The notes under the pieces were generated by a model. That model had not been told where the DNA came from, ran no database searches, and saw nothing but the letters and a program-made list of their open reading frames with translations. The translations under genes and the position numbers were made by a program. From Paenibacillus_V sp046244365 (GTDB taxonomy: Bacteria > Bacillota > Bacilli > Paenibacillales > NBRC-103111), in contig NZ_CP176395.1 in NCBI RefSeq assembly GCF_046244365.1, positions 6,758,001 to 6,822,000 of the forward strand: 64,000 nucleotides of DNA, read 5' to 3'. Below, piece by piece: positions 1-7,644 of the stretch (its first letter is position 1; every line of letters starts with the position of its first letter).

Positions 1-386
1 TCGACATTTATATCAAGAACGGGATGTATGAACGCCATAAGCATAAAATAGGGGCGATGTACGCAGAAAGAATCGCTGCGCTCACCGAGGCGCTGCGGCC
101 GTACGGCGGCATGAACGTCAACCCGGACGGAAAAGGCAAGGAATTGCCCCATTCCGGCGTTTACAAGCAGCTTCCATTGCCCTCGACCATCAATCTGGAC
201 AGACTGATAAAACGTTTACAAAAACGCAAAATAAGCACCGTCGCAGGGACGGGCTTTTACTTGAGGGAGTCTATGGAGCGGGAAAAGTTTCTGCGTATCA
301 GCATTTCAAGGTCTTCCGCAGAGAAGATCGGCTTGGGCGTACGAGCCATCATCGAGGAAATCAAAAGAAGCGGACCGGGGTATTGA
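1..386 (+). CDS. MocR-type PLP-dependent regulator/aminotransferase, C-terminal fragment
   Basis: This is the 3' end of a gene that starts before the window; the frame is open from base 3. The residues read like the C-terminal small domain of fold-type I aminotransferases of the MocR/GntR family: an opening stretch DIYIKNGMYERHKHK, resembling the conserved 'G..ERH.R' segment after the PLP-binding region, and near the end the 'LRISISRSSAEKIGLGVRAI' block typical of this family's last strand and helix. Full MocR proteins carry an N-terminal winged-helix GntR domain and run about 460-480 residues, so only a quarter is visible and the DNA-binding part cannot be confirmed. A plain class I/II aminotransferase is the alternative. 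Confidence 0.65.
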   Translation, partial: DIYIKNGMYERHKHKIGAMYAERIAALTEALRPYGGMNVNPDGKGKELPHSGVYKQLPLPSTINLDRLIKRLQKRKISTVAGTGFYLRESMEREKFLRISISRSSAEKIGLGVRAIIEEIKRSGPGY

Positions 387-443
387 GAAGCGTCGCGCAC
401 CGGCAAGACCCGATTACCTGGTTTGGACGGTCGAAGTCCCAGC

Positions 444-635
444 TTAATTTTTGTGCCTGCGGCGTTTCTCCATCGCATAATGCTGAATCAACAGCTTGTC
501 CAATTGTTGGCTGCATTTCATAACTTCCGGATGAAGCAGCCCATGCGAGCAGCCGAGCACGTTCATCTGCTGCCGAACTTGTTCGATTTCGCTGCAAATA
601 TCTTCGGAGTGACTGTGCACCATCATCGTTTTCAC
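444..635 (-). CDS. Spo0E-like aspartyl-phosphate phosphatase
   Basis: A 63-residue protein with the hallmark of the Spo0E family, the S-Q-x-L-D motif (CSQQLDKLL), preceded by a helix ending in HPEVMK. Spo0E proteins are short helical-hairpin phosphatases that remove phosphate from Spo0A~P and so delay sporulation. The length fits the short family members (YnzD, YisI type) rather than the longer Spo0E. The start is GTG, placed by an AGGTGAG ribosome binding site six bases upstream. It lies alone between the MocR tail and the mqnE promoter, on the opposite strand to both. The target protein is inferred from the family and is not shown here. Confidence 0.8.
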   Translation of the reverse strand: MKTMMVHSHSEDICSEIEQVRQQMNVLGCSHGLLHPEVMKCSQQLDKLLIQHYAMEKRRRHKN

Positions 636-897
636 CGTATTCTCACCTTTAATAGGAGTGCATTAGTTCGTCTAGGTCATCGCCCGCGTGCCCGGAGAGC
701 GTTTGTTAATTGCCGTTCAGACATGGGAAAATTTAACGTTAACACTAGTACCGTGAGATAGTATACCTTATTTTCAAGAAAATAGGAAACATTATTTCAA
801 CAAAAAAAGCCAATAACCGCGTTACATTTTGTATCCTTCCATTTTCACAAATTTGTCGAACTTTACACAGTCCCCTGTCACACTTTTGTCACCTGTA

Positions 898-926
898 TTG
901 CCCCTGCCGGATAGGAGGTTTATAAT
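898..926 (+). promoter_or_regulatory. SigA-type promoter of mqnE
   Basis: TTGCCC (898-903) and TATAAT (921-926) are separated by exactly 17 bases, giving a good vegetative promoter about 85 bases upstream of mqnE. An AGGAGG inside the spacer is part of this promoter and is probably not a working ribosome binding site. Just upstream, the pentamer GTCAC occurs twice (around 876-891) and could be a regulator site. The rest of the 636-1010 gap is AT-rich with no recognisable gene. Confidence 0.6.
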
Positions 927-1010
927 GTGGGAAGTGAAGAAACCAATGGTCTACACGATGTAGCGGAATTTGGTTTCATTTAGCTCGTTTAAAGACATTG
1001 GAGGGATACC

Positions 1011-2117
1011 ATGAACATAGCTATTCGAACGCCGGACAAGCAAATGGCCGAAATTGCCGAGAAAGTGAAAAACGGCGAGAGGCTGACGAAGCAGGACGGC
1101 TTGTTCCTGTATGAATCCGACGACCTGCTGACGATCGGGCAGCTGGCCAACGAGGTAAACCTGCGCAAGAACGGCAACAAGGTTTATTTCATCGAGAACA
1201 TGAGTCTTTACTTCACGAACGTGTGCGAAGCGCACTGCGCATTCTGCAATTTCCGCAAGGATTTGGGAGACGAAGGCGCTTATACGCTCAGCGGCGACGA
1301 AATGGTCGAATACGTCTCCAAGCATTATCATCCGGGCGTTCGCGAATTCCACATCGTCGGCGGACACAATCAGCACATGCCTTTTCAATATTATGTCGAT
1401 TCGATCAAAGCGCTCAAAAAGAGCTTCCCGTCCGTGACGATCAAAGCGTATACGGCGGCGGAGATCGAGTTCTACACCCGCATCAGCGGACTGTCGATCA
1501 AAGAAGTTCTCCAAGCCCTTATCGATGCAGGACTGGAGTCGTTGACCGGCGGCGGCGCAGAAATTTTATCCGACCGCTACCGCGACAAAATGCATGTCGA
1601 CAAAGCATCCTCCTCGCAATATTTGGAAGTCCACCGGACCGCGCATGAGCTCGGGCTGCGCACGCATACGACGATGCTATACGGCTCCCCTGTCGAGACG
1701 CTTGAGGAACGCATCCAGCATATGATGTATTTGCGCGAGCTGCAGGACGAAACGAACGGCTTTCTCGTCTTCATTCCTCTGGCGCTGCAGCCGATCAATC
1801 CGAATGCGGGCATCAAACGCAGAAACTCCGCCTTCGACGATCTCAAAACGATTGCCATCAGCCGGCTGATGCTGGACAATTTCCAGCACATCAAAGCGTA
1901 TTTCATCAACATCGGTACGCAGCTGACGCAGGTGGCGCTCACCTTCGGCGCATCCGATGCTCACGGCACGATCATCAAGGAGCGCATCAGCCATGCGGCA
2001 GGCGCGGTTACCCCCGCCGGTTTGACGCGCGACGAGCTGATCTGGCTGATTAAAGGCGCAGGCCGCATCCCGGTCGAACGCGATACGTTCTACAATGAAG
2101 TAAAAGTTTACGAGTAG
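1011..2117 (+). CDS. mqnE: Aminofutalosine synthase (radical SAM), menaquinone biosynthesis
   Basis: MqnE joins 3-[(1-carboxyvinyl)oxy]benzoate to the 5'-deoxyadenosyl group of S-adenosylmethionine to make 6-amino-6-deoxyfutalosine, an early step of the futalosine route to menaquinone. The 368 residues match the family length. The radical-SAM cysteine motif CxxxCxxC is seen as CEAHCAFCNF near residue 70, followed by 'REFHIVGGHNQHMPFQYY', the region that distinguishes MqnE from the related MqnC. The ATG has a GGAGGG site seven bases upstream and a SigA promoter further up. No other mqn genes are adjacent, but a UbiD-type decarboxylase that could act later in the same pathway lies at 9.4-11.1 kb. 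Confidence 0.92.
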   Translation: MNIAIRTPDKQMAEIAEKVKNGERLTKQDGLFLYESDDLLTIGQLANEVNLRKNGNKVYFIENMSLYFTNVCEAHCAFCNFRKDLGDEGAYTLSGDEMVEYVSKHYHPGVREFHIVGGHNQHMPFQYYVDSIKALKKSFPSVTIKAYTAAEIEFYTRISGLSIKEVLQALIDAGLESLTGGGAEILSDRYRDKMHVDKASSSQYLEVHRTAHELGLRTHTTMLYGSPVETLEERIQHMMYLRELQDETNGFLVFIPLALQPINPNAGIKRRNSAFDDLKTIAISRLMLDNFQHIKAYFINIGTQLTQVALTFGASDAHGTIIKERISHAAGAVTPAGLTRDELIWLIKGAGRIPVERDTFYNEVKVYE

Positions 2118-2230
2118 TTTGGCATACTAAGGCATACACCCGTTAAGCGGCTGCTGAAGTTTAGAAACCCGTTTCCGCCGCTTTGCGGGAAGCCCCATAA
2201 CAACTCTAATTACCAGCGAGGTCAAGAGGC

Positions 2231-3127
2231 GTGGACTGGATACTTGCATTGTTCCTGGTTTGGGGATCGCTGACCGCAGCCGCCGACGAGCAAGCCCGGC
2301 TGGATGCGGTGCAGCGTGAAGCGGTCGCGAAAGAGGAAGCCGCATTGTTTCAAGAGCAGGCGGACGCCGTACTCAAGGAAGATGTCGCCCTTCTTCCCGA
2401 TACGACGTATCCGGGCGATGCCGTGCTCGTCCGTTCCAAGTCGCAGGGCGATATCGTTTGGCAAAATAAAACGTATCCCCTTCAGCCTTATGCGAACGGC
2501 TTTTACGCGATGTTGCCCGTAGCGATCGATGCCAAGCCTGGAACCTATACGATCGCCGGCAAAAAGCTGCAAATCAAAGCCAAAACGTTCGATGTCGACC
2601 GGCTTACGGTAACGAAAGAGCAGGAGCAGATGCGTCAGGATACGCAGCGGATCGCCAAAGATCAAGCGAAGATCGATTTAGCCCGAAGCAAGTCCGAGCC
2701 CGACTTCCTCTACAAGGAACCGTTTATTCTGCCTGTAGCAGGCCGTTTGACCACACCGTACGGCTACACCCGTTACGTGAACGGAACGTTTAGCGGCACG
2801 CACGCCGCGCTCGATTTGGCAGCCCCGACAGGCACGCCCGTCAAAGCGACGAACGCCGGCAAGGTCGTGCTGTCCGAAGAGCTTTACTTAACCGGGAATT
2901 CGATTTATATCGATCACGGCATGAATTTATTTTCACAATACGCGCATTTATCCAAGCTGCTCGTGAAGGCGGGCGACGAGGTAAAAGCGGGCGACGTCAT
3001 CGGGGAAGTCGGCTCAACCGGCTTCTCAACGGGACCTCACTTGCATTTTACGTTCTGGGTCGGGAACAATCCGGTCAATCCGAATTTATTTTTCGACACG
3101 GTTCCCTTCCGCTGGAAACCGAAATGA
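2231..3127 (+). CDS. Secreted M23-family metallopeptidase
   Basis: A 298-residue protein with a short N-terminal hydrophobic segment (residues 2-18, WILALFLVWGSLTAAAD) that looks like a signal peptide or anchor. Residues 20-160 form a Glu/Lys-rich, partly helical region. A peptidase M23 (LytM-type) domain occupies residues 165-290. The zinc-site residues are present: H191 and D195 (HAALD) and the HLH motif at 270-272. Such enzymes cut peptide crosslinks in peptidoglycan; the cleaved bond is not predictable. The start is GTG (2231) with GAGG about 12 bases upstream, so the exact start is uncertain. It sits 113 bases after mqnE with no visible terminator and may be cotranscribed. Confidence 0.8.
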   Translation: MDWILALFLVWGSLTAAADEQARLDAVQREAVAKEEAALFQEQADAVLKEDVALLPDTTYPGDAVLVRSKSQGDIVWQNKTYPLQPYANGFYAMLPVAIDAKPGTYTIAGKKLQIKAKTFDVDRLTVTKEQEQMRQDTQRIAKDQAKIDLARSKSEPDFLYKEPFILPVAGRLTTPYGYTRYVNGTFSGTHAALDLAAPTGTPVKATNAGKVVLSEELYLTGNSIYIDHGMNLFSQYAHLSKLLVKAGDEVKAGDVIGEVGSTGFSTGPHLHFTFWVGNNPVNPNLFFDTVPFRWKPK

Positions 3128-3187
3128 CCGGCCGGCCAGAAGGATAAATGACTGTAAATTTCGCACAGAGAGGGTTTCGCGCCAATC

Positions 3188-4252
3188 ATGAAAAAGCTTG
3201 TCATTCTCGGCGGTGGGTACGGGGGTCTTACCATCGCGCATTCACTTCTAGAAAAGGATACCCCGGACGACATTTCGATCACGCTGGTGGACAGGATGCC
3301 GTATCAAGGCCTCAAAACTGAATATTACGCCCTTGCGGCAGGCACCGTTTCGGATCTCGCGGTCCGCGTTTCTTTTCCCGTCGATCCGCGCATCACGCTG
3401 AAGTACGGGGAAGTTACCGAAGCGAATCTGGAGCAAAAAGAAGTCGTATTCGCAAATGGAGAGTCGCTGGGATACGATTGGCTGATTATTGCACTCGGCT
3501 GTGTCGACAAATACCACAGCATCCCGGGAGCCGAAGCTTATTCCAACAGCATTCAAACGCTCTCCTCCACCCGCATCACGTATCAGCGCATCAACGACGT
3601 CGCTCCATACGGCCAAGTTTCCATTATCGGTGGCGGCCTGAGCGGCGTTGAAATCGCAGCGGAGCTGCGGGAAAGCCGTCCGGACCTGAACATCCGTACG
3701 ATGGACCGCGGTCCGAGCGTTCTATCCGCATTTCCGGGCAAAGCGCAGCGTTTCGTTAGAGATTGGTTCCAGGAGCACGATATCGAGATGCTGACTAACG
3801 CGGGCATTACGCGTCTGGAGGATGGCGTGATCTACAACCGAGAGGACGAGGTGTTGTCGGACGTAGTCGTCTGGACGGCCGGCATACAGCCAAGCCCGAT
3901 CGTGCAAAAGCTGAATGTGGAGAAGGATTCGCAGGGGCGCGTCGTGATTGACGCCTATCATCAAATCCCGGGGCATTCCGGCGTATTTGTCGTCGGCGAC
4001 TGCGCCAGCCTTCCGTTTTCGCCAAGCGCGCAAGCGGCCGAAGGCCAAGGCAAGCAGGTTGCGGAAGTGCTGAAGGCCTACTGGAAAGGAGAAACCCCCA
4101 AGCTCGGACAAATCAAGCTGAAGGGGGTTCTCGGATCGCTCGGCAAAAAATGCGGGTTCGGCCTCATGGGCAAGTCTACCGTCATGACCGGCAAAGTGCC
4201 GCGGGCCATTAAAAGCGGCGTTCTCTGGATGTCGAAGCATCATTTCGGCTGA
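3188..4252 (+). CDS. Type II NADH dehydrogenase-like FAD oxidoreductase (YutJ-like)
   Basis: A 354-residue two-Rossmann flavoprotein of the NDH-2 family. The N-terminal FAD-binding motif is VILGGGYGGL (residues 5-14), the internal NAD(P)H-binding motif is IIGGGLSGVEIA near residue 145, and the C-terminal FAD motif VFVVGDCA lies near residue 265. NDH-2 enzymes oxidise NADH and pass electrons to menaquinone at the membrane face without pumping protons. No transmembrane span is evident, as is usual. Its position directly next to YuzB and YutI homologues mirrors the yutJ neighbourhood of Bacillus subtilis, so YutJ is the closest named relative. The physiological acceptor is inferred. Confidence 0.82.
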   Translation: MKKLVILGGGYGGLTIAHSLLEKDTPDDISITLVDRMPYQGLKTEYYALAAGTVSDLAVRVSFPVDPRITLKYGEVTEANLEQKEVVFANGESLGYDWLIIALGCVDKYHSIPGAEAYSNSIQTLSSTRITYQRINDVAPYGQVSIIGGGLSGVEIAAELRESRPDLNIRTMDRGPSVLSAFPGKAQRFVRDWFQEHDIEMLTNAGITRLEDGVIYNREDEVLSDVVVWTAGIQPSPIVQKLNVEKDSQGRVVIDAYHQIPGHSGVFVVGDCASLPFSPSAQAAEGQGKQVAEVLKAYWKGETPKLGQIKLKGVLGSLGKKCGFGLMGKSTVMTGKVPRAIKSGVLWMSKHHFG

Positions 4253-4257
4253 TACGT

Positions 4258-4512
4258 CTATTCCCCCAAGAGATCGAACATGGCTTCGATCTCTTTAATT
4301 TTGACCATAATTTGCTCATATAGCTCGTCTGCGGTCGGCGCCGCCACGATTTCTCCGTTGACTAGCGCATAAGGGAACAAGGAGCATTCGCCGCAGTTGC
4401 CCAGGCAGCCGTATTCGATGACGTCGTAGTCCGGATTTTCCTCCAGCTTTTTCATGACGTCTCCGGTGCCGTGATGCATATTGTTCACGCAAAATTCGAT
4501 AATAGGTCTCAT
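4258..4512 (-). CDS. yuzB: YuzB family protein (DUF1450)
   Basis: An 84-residue cysteine-containing protein with the YuzB/DUF1450 pattern: 'RPIIEFCVNNM' at the N-terminus and 'YGCLGNCGECSLFPYALVNG' in the centre, whose CxxxCxxC spacing could hold a metal or cluster. Function is unknown. ATG at 4512 is chosen because GGTGG lies five bases upstream; a GTG nine bases further up is inside that site. It converges with the NDH-2-like gene, leaving only five bases between the stop codons, and diverges from the NifU-like gene, as in Bacillus. Confidence 0.85.
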   Translation of the reverse strand: MRPIIEFCVNNMHHGTGDVMKKLEENPDYDVIEYGCLGNCGECSLFPYALVNGEIVAAPTADELYEQIMVKIKEIEAMFDLLGE

Positions 4513-4607
4513 GAAGTCCACCTTTGCTTTTGGATAACCGATAGATGACGACCATTTTATTTTTGCCCGTTATGTACTATAATAAAGGAAGAAGGGAGAT
4601 GAAACAA

Positions 4608-4853
4608 ATGAGTGAACAAACACAAAGCACGATGTATGATGAAGTTCTCGAGGTTTTAGATAAATTGCGTCCGTTCCTGCAGCGCGACGGCGGTGACGTG
4701 GAGCTCGTCGACGTAGAAGACGGTATCGTCAAGCTGAAGCTGATGGGTGCTTGCGGCAGCTGCCCGAGCTCCACAATTACGCTGAAAGCCGGTATCGAGC
4801 GCGCGCTGCTTGAAGAAGTAGAAGGCGTGCAAGAGGTCATGCAAGTATTCTAA
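4608..4853 (+). CDS. yutI: NifU-like Fe-S cluster scaffold protein (YutI)
   Basis: An 81-residue protein consisting of a single NifU C-terminal domain. The cluster-binding CxxC is in 'GACGSCPSSTITLK', preceded by 'LRPFLQRDGGDVELV', both strongly conserved in the Nfu family. These proteins accept and pass on Fe-S clusters. ATG at 4608 is preferred over an in-frame ATG at 4599 because GAAGGGAG ends nine bases before 4608 but abuts 4599. A TATAAT at 4578-4583 may be its -10 box. A strong terminator follows the stop. Confidence 0.9.
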   Translation: MSEQTQSTMYDEVLEVLDKLRPFLQRDGGDVELVDVEDGIVKLKLMGACGSCPSSTITLKAGIERALLEEVEGVQEVMQVF

Positions 4854-4862
4854 ATCGACCCG

Positions 4863-4903
4863 ACTCCCCTATCGCAGCCAGCTGCCGATAGGGGAGTTTT
4901 TTT
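4863..4903 (+). terminator. Intrinsic terminator after yutI
   Basis: ACTCCCCTATCG (4863-4874) pairs with CGATAGGGGAGT (4885-4896) as a perfect 12-bp stem with a 10-base loop, followed by seven T residues. Confidence 0.92.
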
Positions 4904-4977
4904 GCGTTTTGCTGCGGTTACCGAGCTAAAAATGGGTATTGTCGGGTGGATCGAACATCAGCTATGATGGAGGAGTA

Positions 4978-5000
4978 ACTTATCATATAACCTGATAAGT
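4978..5000. promoter_or_regulatory. Inverted repeat upstream of the fucosidase, candidate operator
   Basis: ACTTATCA (4978-4985) and TGATAAGT (4993-5000) form a perfect 8-bp dyad with a 7-base spacer, 40 bases before the fucosidase start. There is no T-run after it, so it looks more like a protein-binding dyad than a terminator. The regulator is unknown. Confidence 0.4.
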
Positions 5001-5040
5001 GAACGGATGAGCGATTCTTACATACCGAAGGAGTGTTACG

Positions 5041-6294
5041 GTGAACACACAATTGCGCCTGAAGCCTACAGCAAGACAGCTAGCCTATCAGGACTGGGAA
5101 TTCGGACTGTTCCTGCACTTTGGCCTGCGTACCTTCTATGAAGGCTATGTCGATTTCGACAAGCGGCCGATGTCTACATCCGCCTTTAACCCGTTTAACC
5201 TGGACTGCGAGCAATGGATCCGGACAGCCAAGGAAGCCGGCATGGAGTATGCCGTGCTGACCGCCAAGCATCACGACGGATTTTCCAACTGGCCGACCCG
5301 GTATTCCAGCTTCACGGTGGCCCAAACGCCTTGGAAGAACGGAAAAGGCGACGTCGTCAAGGAATTCGTCGATGCCTGCCGCAAGTACGACGTTAAGCCC
5401 GGGCTCTACTATTCCCCTTACGATGGCTCCGCCGACTTCTACGCGCAGGACGAGAAGGCCTATGACGATTATTTCGTCAATCAGATCACCGAGCTGCTGA
5501 CGAATTACGGCGATATCGATATATTATGGTTCGACGGCTGCGGCTCCGAAGGCCACGAATATGATTGGAAGCGCATCACCCGCGAAATTCGCCGCATGCA
5601 GCCGAACATCCTCATCTTCAACATGGGAGATCCGGATTTCCGCTGGGTCGGCAATGAAGACGGCATCGCGCCTGTCCCTTGCTGGAACGTGGTCGACTCC
5701 ACGGCATTCTCCATCATGACGGAGAATGTGGATAAGTTGGGAGAGCGGCTGTGGCTGCCGGCGGAATGCGACGTACAGCTGCGCAAAAACTGGTTCTACA
5801 GCGATAGCGACGAGTATTCGGTGAAAAGCGTCGAGGAGTTAATGGGGCTTTATTATCATTCGGTCGGACGCGGGGCCAATCTGCTGCTGAATATCGGTCC
5901 GGACCGCGAGGGAAGGCTCCCTCAGCTCGACGCGGAGCGGCTGCTCGCCTTCGGCGAGGAAATCAGGAGCCGTTTCGCCAACCCAGTCGCAACTGCAGAG
6001 CAATTTAAGCAGGATGGTGCCAAATGGGTGTACGAAGCGGCAACGCCGCACTTGATCGATCATCTCGTCATCGAAGAGGATTTAACGGACGGTGAAAGCA
6101 TCCGTCGCTATACCGTGACGATCGTCACCGCCAAATCTTGGCGTCCGTTCACGGTATTCGAAGGACGCAACGTCGGTCATAAAGCGATCGTTCGCATCCC
6201 CGCCGTCAAGGTGAAAGGGATCATCGTCGAAGCGACGGAGCACGACGGAGAACCGGCTCTCCGCAGCATTACCGCGCATCATGTCGGGGAGTAG
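5041..6294 (+). CDS. Alpha-L-fucosidase, glycoside hydrolase family 29
   Basis: A 417-residue cytoplasmic-looking enzyme (no signal peptide) with clear GH29 features: 'EFGLFLHFGLRTFYEG' at the N-terminus, 'YAVLTAKHHDGFSNWPT' (the conserved KHHDGF strand), 'VKPGLYYSP', and 'DILWFDGCGSEG', whose Asp is at the position of the GH29 nucleophile. Family members release terminal alpha-L-fucose from oligosaccharides with retention of configuration. The length is at the short end of the family, so a C-terminal sandwich domain is reduced. The start is GTG with GGAG ten bases upstream. It is monocistronic, with a dyad at 4978-5000 as the only visible control element. The natural substrate is not shown. 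Confidence 0.88.
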   Translation: MNTQLRLKPTARQLAYQDWEFGLFLHFGLRTFYEGYVDFDKRPMSTSAFNPFNLDCEQWIRTAKEAGMEYAVLTAKHHDGFSNWPTRYSSFTVAQTPWKNGKGDVVKEFVDACRKYDVKPGLYYSPYDGSADFYAQDEKAYDDYFVNQITELLTNYGDIDILWFDGCGSEGHEYDWKRITREIRRMQPNILIFNMGDPDFRWVGNEDGIAPVPCWNVVDSTAFSIMTENVDKLGERLWLPAECDVQLRKNWFYSDSDEYSVKSVEELMGLYYHSVGRGANLLLNIGPDREGRLPQLDAERLLAFGEEIRSRFANPVATAEQFKQDGAKWVYEAATPHLIDHLVIEEDLTDGESIRRYTVTIVTAKSWRPFTVFEGRNVGHKAIVRIPAVKVKGIIVEATEHDGEPALRSITAHHVGE

Positions 6295-6315
6295 AAGGCA
6301 ACGGCATATAGCGGA

Positions 6316-6780
6316 TTAACGAACCTTTAACCCTGCGGCAAGCCGCTCCAGCGCTTTCCGGATGCGGTTGTCGCGGGTTTCTTGCTTTTTGGCGGAGGCG
6401 ACCCAAACGGCGTACTCCTTCTGGTTCGTATAAGAAAGACGCTCATAAGCATCCTTGGCGGCTTCGTTGAGGCTCAGCGCATGGCGAAGCTCTTCCGGGA
6501 GCTCGACTTTACGCGGCTCGTCGTCACGCTCCATTTCTACGGCTACGACATCGCCCGCCGAAACACCCATCGTTTCGCGCATGGCTTTATTGATCCCCAT
6601 ATAGTGAATGCCTCCATAGGGGTGAATCGAGCTGCGGAACGGATGGCCGTTGATCGTTCCCCGAACCTTTATCTGTCCTGACGTTCCGAACGCCGCTCTC
6701 ACGTCGAACGGCACCGCCAGTCCGATCCCGCTAGAGTCTTCATCCTGAAACAGCTTTACTTCGAAGCGCTGTCTGCTCAC
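6316..6780 (-). CDS. DUF1905/YdeI-OmdA domain protein
   Basis: A 154-residue protein with two recognisable parts. Residues 1-95 form a small beta-barrel DUF1905 domain ('IGLAVPFDVRAAFG...IKVRGTINGHPFRSSI...MGINKAMRE'). Residues 96-154 form the helical YdeI/OmpD-associated 'bacteriocin-protection' type segment ('LNEAAKDAYERLSYTNQKEYAVWV.SAKKQETRDNRI'). The biochemical role is unknown in this family. The start is GTG, set by GGAGGAGG eight bases upstream. It follows the SDR gene in the same direction after a hairpin that may limit read-through. Confidence 0.8.
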   Translation of the reverse strand: MSRQRFEVKLFQDEDSSGIGLAVPFDVRAAFGTSGQIKVRGTINGHPFRSSIHPYGGIHYMGINKAMRETMGVSAGDVVAVEMERDDEPRKVELPEELRHALSLNEAAKDAYERLSYTNQKEYAVWVASAKKQETRDNRIRKALERLAAGLKVR

Positions 6781-6804
6781 CCTGTCGTCCTCCTCCGGTT
6801 ATTC

Positions 6805-6843
6805 AAAAAAAGCGAGCCGCCATTCCGGCGCTCAGCTTTTTTT
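6805..6843 (-). terminator. Imperfect terminator overlapping the SDR stop codon
   Basis: AAAAAAAGC and GCTTTTTTT flank further imperfect pairing (AGCCGCC with GGCGCT). The leftward T-run follows the hairpin. The right arm lies within the last codons of the SDR gene, so termination would occur just after its stop. The symmetrical A and T tracts could work in both directions. Confidence 0.6.
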
Positions 6844-7614
6844 GTTCGTGCTTGGTATGGGCCGGATCGGATCGAGCCCGCCCGATATATCCATAATGTT
6901 ACCGGTGATGAAATCGGATTGCGGCAAGCAAAGAAACGCAATGACGCGGGCGATATCTTCGCCCGTCCCCGGACGGCCGCGCGGCGACTCCTCGTCGATC
7001 ACATGCTCGACGTCCTGGATATGCTTCTCTTTGTTGGCACCGCGAATATCGCCCGGACAAATCATATTCACGGTCACGCCGTTGCCCGCTTCCTCTACGG
7101 CCAGCGTCTTGGTAAACGATACGAGACCGACCTTGGCTGCGGCATAAACCGCGCGATGCGGCCAAGCTCTCGCTTCCGCGGCATGTCCGAAGCCGAAATG
7201 GATCACTCGGCCCCAGCGCTTGCGGCGCATTAACGGCAGCACCAAATGATCCAGCTCGATAACGCCCAGCAAATTTCCGCGCATTAAATAATCGATCTCT
7301 TCCGGCGTATAGTCGGCAAACAAGCGGCGTTCCCGTATAAAAGGCCCTGCATTATTAATTAAAATGTCGATGCCGCCGAGACGGTTCTCCGCTTCCTCCA
7401 CTAAGCTGCGCATTTCCGCCGAACGCGTAACGTCCCCTTTGACGGCTATGCACCGCGCACCTTTCCGCTCAATGGCTTGCTGCAGCTCCTCCGCTTCATC
7501 GCGGCTATGTACGTAGTTCACGACGATATCGCAGCCTTGATCGGCGAGCGTAAGCGCCGTCATTTTGCCAAGGCCCTTGGCGCTTCCCGTAATGAGCGCA
7601 ACCTTTCGTTCCAT
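6832..7614 (-). CDS. Short-chain dehydrogenase/reductase family protein
   Basis: A 260-residue classical-length SDR. The nucleotide motif TGSAKGLG (residues 9-16), NNAG (87-90), the active-site YxxxK (Y157, K161) and 'CPGDIRG' are present. The catalytic serine expected 13 residues before the tyrosine is replaced by histidine (H144 in 'HFGFGHAAE'), so ordinary ketoreductase chemistry is doubtful or modified. The ATG has a GGGGGG site five bases upstream. It lies 30 bases downstream of the HEPN gene in the leftward ubiD-eamA-HEPN group and may be cotranscribed. The substrate is unknown. Confidence 0.8.
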   Translation of the reverse strand: MERKVALITGSAKGLGKMTALTLADQGCDIVVNYVHSRDEAEELQQAIERKGARCIAVKGDVTRSAEMRSLVEEAENRLGGIDILINNAGPFIRERRLFADYTPEEIDYLMRGNLLGVIELDHLVLPLMRRKRWGRVIHFGFGHAAEARAWPHRAVYAAAKVGLVSFTKTLAVEEAGNGVTVNMICPGDIRGANKEKHIQDVEHVIDEESPRGRPGTGEDIARVIAFLCLPQSDFITGNIMDISGGLDPIRPIPSTNKKS

Positions 7615-7644
7615 GCCAACCCCCCAGAACGACCGACAGGTCGG

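Noticed and set aside
925..963. 12-codon leader peptide (MWEVKKPMVYTM) after AGGAGG upstream of mqnE
   Set aside because: Its ATG overlaps the TATAAT -10 box of a well-spaced promoter, so it is not on the transcript from that promoter.
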